Assembly: GCF_001556185.1 (NCBI RefSeq)
Contig: NZ_LSIJ01000061.1
Coordinates: 127,672-191,671, forward strand
From: Sphingomonas sp. CCH10-B3
Lineage (GTDB): Bacteria > Pseudomonadota > Alphaproteobacteria > Sphingomonadales > Sphingomonadaceae
Reading direction: 5' to 3'
Length of the DNA: 64,000 bases
Below the pieces are notes generated by a model. That model worked only from the letters and a program-made list of their open reading frames with translations. It was not told the origin of the DNA and made no database searches. Position 1 is the first letter of the stretch; the number at the start of each line of letters is the position of its first letter. The position numbers and the translations under genes were made by a program. Positions 60,743-64,000 of the stretch are shown piece by piece.

Positions 60743-62598
60743 TGCCCGCCCTGCGGTTCGCCCTGCCACGCCGGCGACCGGGGTCGCTCGGCGCGAAGCT
60801 GCTGCTGATCCTGACCGCTGTCGGGCTGCTCGGCTCGGTCGCGATCACGCTGCTGCTGGCGGCGGTCATCACGCCCAGCTTCAACCAGCTTGAGGCCGCG
60901 TCGGTCGACGCGCATGTCGCGCGCACGCACGCTGCGCTCAACGAAAATATCGCCAAGGTCGAAACCGCCGTGCGCGATTACGGCGACTGGAATTCGTCCT
61001 ACGACTATATGGGCCACCCCACTTCTGCGTTCGAGAAGGAAAGCTTTTCGACGCTGGCGATGGCCAATCTCGACGTCAGCGGCATGGCCTATATCGGCAA
61101 TGACGGTCGGGTGGTTATTGCGCGCTGGCTCGATCTGGCCCGGGGCGCCGATTATCCAGCGATGCGCCAGCAGCTGATCGAGCGCATCCGCCGCATCGAT
61201 TTCAAGCGCGCAGTCGGCAACAGCAATTCTTCCGCCTTTTATGCCCGCGTCGGCGATGTCGTCGCCGCCGTCGGCGTCGCGCAGGTCCGCCGGTCGGACG
61301 GCAGCGGCGCGCCGCGCGGCTATGTGCTGATGGTCCGCCAGATCACCTCGCAGCAATTGTCGAAACTGCTCCAGATCGGCGCGCGGCTCGATCCCGCTCA
61401 GGCCGACCGCCCGGTGGTGACGCCGAGCCGGAGCAAGATGACGATCGGCGTGCCGATCCTCGGCGCCGACGGCCATGCCGTCGCCAGCGTCAGCTTCACC
61501 GTGCCGCGCGAAGTATCGACGCTGGGCACGCGGATGCTGCTGCTCGCGATCATCGGCTCGACCGTGCTGCTGATGGTGCTGCTGGTCGTGCTCAGCCGCG
61601 CGATTGCCCGCCTCGTGCTCGCGCCGCTCAACCGCGTCGAACGGCACATGCATGTCGTGACCGCGTCGGGATCGCTGTCGCTGCTGCAGGGCGAAGAAGA
61701 GCGCCGCGACGAAATCGGATCGCTCGGTCGCAGCTTCAACAAGATGCTGCGCCAGCTCAAGGATCTGCGCGAACAACTCGAAGTGCAGAGCTTCGCGCTT
61801 GGCAAGACCGAGAGCGCGGTCGCGGTGATGCACAATGTCCGCAATGCGCTCAATCCGATCAGCACGATCCTGTCGCGCGGGCTCGCCGATGCGCCGCCTG
61901 CCGACAAGGCGATGATCGACCGCGCGCTCGGCGAACTCGCACGCGACGACATTCCCGCCGCCCGCCGCCAGAAGCTCGCCGCTTTCGTCGCCGCTGCGAT
62001 CGAGGCGGAGGAAGCAGCGCGCAGCGACCGCGCCCGCCAATTGAAGACCGGGCGCGAGGCGATGCAGCATGTGCTCGAAATCATCGGCACCCAACAGGCG
62101 CAGGCGCATGAACGGCCGCCGCTCGACACGTGCGACGTCACTGATCTGATCGCCCAGAATGCGACGATCGCGCGCTATTCGGGCGAAACCTCTATCGCGT
62201 TCGAATTTCCGGCGCGGCCTTGGCTGGTGATGGCCAATCGCATCATCCTGAGCCAGGTGATCGGCAATCTGTTCGGCAATGCCGCCGAGGCGATTGCCGC
62301 CAAGGGCACCGGCTCCGGCAGCATCCGCGTCGCAGTGAGCGAGGAGGATGGCGTGGTGAAAATCGTCATCCGTGACGACGGCGAGGGATTCTCACCTGAA
62401 GTCGGCGCGACCTTGTTCCAGCGCGGCTATTCGACGCGGCAGCACAAGTCGGGCGGCTTGGGCCTCCACTGGTGCGCCAATTCGATGAACGCGATGGAAG
62501 GCTCGCTGCGACTGGAAAGCGAAGGCAAGGGACTGGGTGCCACCGCCACGCTTACGCTGAAAGCCGCCCCCGCCGCCGAGGCACGCGCCGCCGCCTGA
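60742..62598 (+). CDS. CHASE4-HAMP sensor histidine kinase
   Basis: A 618-residue membrane kinase: signal anchor at about 19-42, periplasmic CHASE4-like sensor (VRDYGDWNSSYDYMGHP, NLDVSGMAYIGNDGRVV), second span LLLAIIGSTVLLMVLLVVL, HAMP (LVLAPLNRVERHMHVV), then a transmitter with His364 in VMHNVRNALNPISTI, N-box NLFGNAAEAI, G1 DDGEGF and G2 GLGLHWC. It overlaps the upstream REC-GGDEF-EAL gene by 1 bp, so the two are very probably a cognate pair. Confidence 0.9.
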   Translation: MPALRFALPRRRPGSLGAKLLLILTAVGLLGSVAITLLLAAVITPSFNQLEAASVDAHVARTHAALNENIAKVETAVRDYGDWNSSYDYMGHPTSAFEKESFSTLAMANLDVSGMAYIGNDGRVVIARWLDLARGADYPAMRQQLIERIRRIDFKRAVGNSNSSAFYARVGDVVAAVGVAQVRRSDGSGAPRGYVLMVRQITSQQLSKLLQIGARLDPAQADRPVVTPSRSKMTIGVPILGADGHAVASVSFTVPREVSTLGTRMLLLAIIGSTVLLMVLLVVLSRAIARLVLAPLNRVERHMHVVTASGSLSLLQGEEERRDEIGSLGRSFNKMLRQLKDLREQLEVQSFALGKTESAVAVMHNVRNALNPISTILSRGLADAPPADKAMIDRALGELARDDIPAARRQKLAAFVAAAIEAEEAARSDRARQLKTGREAMQHVLEIIGTQQAQAHERPPLDTCDVTDLIAQNATIARYSGETSIAFEFPARPWLVMANRIILSQVIGNLFGNAAEAIAAKGTGSGSIRVAVSEEDGVVKIVIRDDGEGFSPEVGATLFQRGYSTRQHKSGGLGLHWCANSMNAMEGSLRLESEGKGLGATATLTLKAAPAAEARAAA

Positions 62599-62962
62599 CA
62601 CCACTGCGGCGCGCGACTTTTTCCATCTCTTGACGCGCGTCGATCGGTTTTTGTCCGATCTTGCCGCAATGCCGTCTCGCAGCATTGGTAAATCGTCCGA
62701 TTATGATAGTTGATAGAAGTCCATTCACGCGGCGAAATCGATATCCAGTGCGCTTGTTCGGAGACGAACGATGCATCGACAATGACCTCCATCCTCCATC
62801 CGCAGTTATATTGCGGGTGATTGGATAGATTTTTACGTCTGAATTCTGAAGTTCAATTACGGATTAGCCGATTTCATCACAATGGGATTTTCAGGCTGTT
62901 ATTCAGCCTGTGATTTCGCACGCCTGTGATTGAGACACTGAAACAATGAAAGGATTGCGCCA
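62599..62962. other. AT-richer intergenic region, no gene seen
   Basis: This 364-bp gap is clearly less GC-rich than the coding DNA, notably at 62690-62960. Open frames in it are weak and lack family features. It must carry the promoter of the repeat protein that follows, but no convincing -35/-10 pair or terminator could be fixed by eye. Confidence 0.6.
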
Positions 62963-64000
62963 ATGCCTACGCTCAATTTCGACGAAATCATCCTCTCCGA
63001 AGGCGACGAACAGCGGCTGGCCAACGGCTTCGGCGGCTTCAACTGGCTGCAGGCCGGTGTCTACAACCCCAATGGTGCGATTGCTGGCTATGTGGCGACG
63101 TCGGGACAGAATATCCTGTTCGTCTCCGAAGCGGGCAATTTCGAGGTCCCCGGTTATGAAGATGCGGCACGCGGCACCCCGCTGACGATGACGCGCAGCG
63201 CCGCCTTCAATCTCGAATCGCTCGACATTTCCTCTGCCTTCCGCCCCGGCCTGACAGTGACGGTCCGCGCCTATGCCGATGAAGGTGGCGAGCATGTCAT
63301 CGGGCAGCGCACCGTCACGGTCGGCGTCGGCGAGCAGCAGAATGTGTCGTTCCTCGGCGGGCTCGACTTCGGCACTTTCCTCGGCGCGCAGCGTGTCGAA
63401 TTCAGCGCGAACGACGGCGATGACTCGACGCTCGACTATTTCGGGATCGACAATCTGACGTTCAGCGACACGACGACCGTGCTGCTCGATTTCGACGACA
63501 TCACGCTGGCCGCCGGCGGCGAAACGCCGATCAGTGACTATCGTGGCTTCAGCTTCAGCCAGACCGGCGTCTATAGTCCCGATGGCGCGATCCCCGGCTA
63601 CACGACCAGCTCGGGGCCGAACCTTGCCTTCATTGCCGAGGCGAACAACAACGAAGTCGGCGGCTATGACAATGCGGCCGGGTCACCGGTGGTGATCACC
63701 AATGCCAGCCAGTTCAGCTTCCTTGGCGGCGCCTTCTCGGCGGCGTTCCGGTCGGGGCTCGAAATCACCATTCGCGGCTATGCCGACGAAGCAGGCACGC
63801 AGCTTGTCGCCGAACGCACGATCATTGCCAATCAGGGCTCGGCTGACTCGTTCAGCTTCCTGGACGGCGAATTCGCCGGGCTGCACCGGATCGAATTCAA
63901 CGCCAATGACGGCGATACCGCCACCAGCGACTATTTCGGCTTCGACGACCTGAGCTTCTTCACTGGTGGCCTTCGACAGCACCACCAGCGCCGATCTGGC
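62963..64000 (+). CDS. Signal-less protein of two tandem repeats, 3' end outside window
   Basis: An open frame of 346 codons runs off the right edge. Two tandem units of about 165 residues (about 4-168 and 172-335) share FDxIxL, GVYxPxGAIxGY, TSSGxNLxF, EVxGYxxAA, AFRxGLxxTxRxYADE and ANDGDxxTxDYFGxDxLxF. There is no signal peptide; the N-terminus is simply MPTLNFDEIILSEG. Asp/Gly-rich beta units without a signal peptide suggest a type I secreted or other large surface protein, but this is inference. The last 12 codons look poor while another frame reads AFDSTTSADL, so a frameshift near 63960 is possible. Confidence 0.75.
   Translation, partial: MPTLNFDEIILSEGDEQRLANGFGGFNWLQAGVYNPNGAIAGYVATSGQNILFVSEAGNFEVPGYEDAARGTPLTMTRSAAFNLESLDISSAFRPGLTVTVRAYADEGGEHVIGQRTVTVGVGEQQNVSFLGGLDFGTFLGAQRVEFSANDGDDSTLDYFGIDNLTFSDTTTVLLDFDDITLAAGGETPISDYRGFSFSQTGVYSPDGAIPGYTTSSGPNLAFIAEANNNEVGGYDNAAGSPVVITNASQFSFLGGAFSAAFRSGLEITIRGYADEAGTQLVAERTIIANQGSADSFSFLDGEFAGLHRIEFNANDGDTATSDYFGFDDLSFFTGGLRQHHQRRSG

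Overview
The window is GC-rich chromosomal DNA, densely packed with ordinary housekeeping genes, and reads as an alphaproteobacterium of the Sphingomonadaceae type. This rests on gene content and style: an NDUFA12-type complex I accessory gene beside a DUF2155 gene, a phasin, a GTTC-N7-GTTC LexA box, a lone aerobic cyclase gene (acsF) typical of aerobic anoxygenic phototrophs, and short palindromic repeats of the kind common in sphingomonad genomes. No IS element, prophage, CRISPR array, rRNA gene or replication origin was seen.

Layout. (1) 1-5970, minus strand: the start of the division and cell wall (dcw) cluster, mraZ-rsmH-ftsL-ftsI-murE-murF. Almost every junction is a 4-base stop/start overlap. 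A 10-bp-periodic array of GGG boxes upstream of mraZ is probably the MraZ operator. (2) 6110-17209: mixed metabolism and repair, namely cysteine synthase, a DUF962 protein, an exported amidohydrolase, diacylglycerol kinase, an SOS-boxed Y-family polymerase, a ParA-like ATPase, aat, DUF2155, NDUFA12, DUF192, a double cold-shock protein and recX. aat and the DUF2155 gene converge with a 208-bp overlap. (3) 17348-21554: a fatty acyl-AMP ligase and a membrane GGDEF-EAL protein. (4) 21617-46741: the transcription/translation block tRNA-Trp, secE, nusG, rplK, rplA, rplJ, rplL, rpoB, rpoC. It is interrupted four times: by an ABC/HlyD/TolC export operon whose ABC protein has lost all nucleotide-binding motifs; by an esterase, acsF and a glutathione transferase; by an M28 peptidase; and by a CocE-type hydrolase with a proline-rich protein. 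An L10 leader RNA precedes rplJ, and a promoter-terminator-hairpin leader precedes rpoB. (5) 46833-58627: small envelope proteins, a TauE permease, a phasin, lepA, a CsgG-like/SH3 protein, NAD-precursor salvage genes (NadR-like kinase, pnuC), gph, and the UDP-GlcNAc supply genes glmU-glmS with a ROK sugar kinase. (6) 58850-62598: a two-gene signalling operon, a REC-GGDEF-EAL regulator and its CHASE4-HAMP histidine kinase. (7) 62963 to the end: a signal-less protein of two tandem repeats, cut by the window edge.

How the genes fit together: glmS/glmU make UDP-GlcNAc that feeds peptidoglycan, which the mur/fts genes assemble. Two c-di-GMP proteins and an export operon with a second envelope-facing set suggest surface control. 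The strongest candidates for something undescribed are the pseudo-ABC export operon, acsF standing alone under an FNR-like box inside the ribosomal/RNA polymerase block, the aat/DUF2155 antisense coding overlap, and the rpoB leader. All functions are read from sequence motifs only; no search was run.
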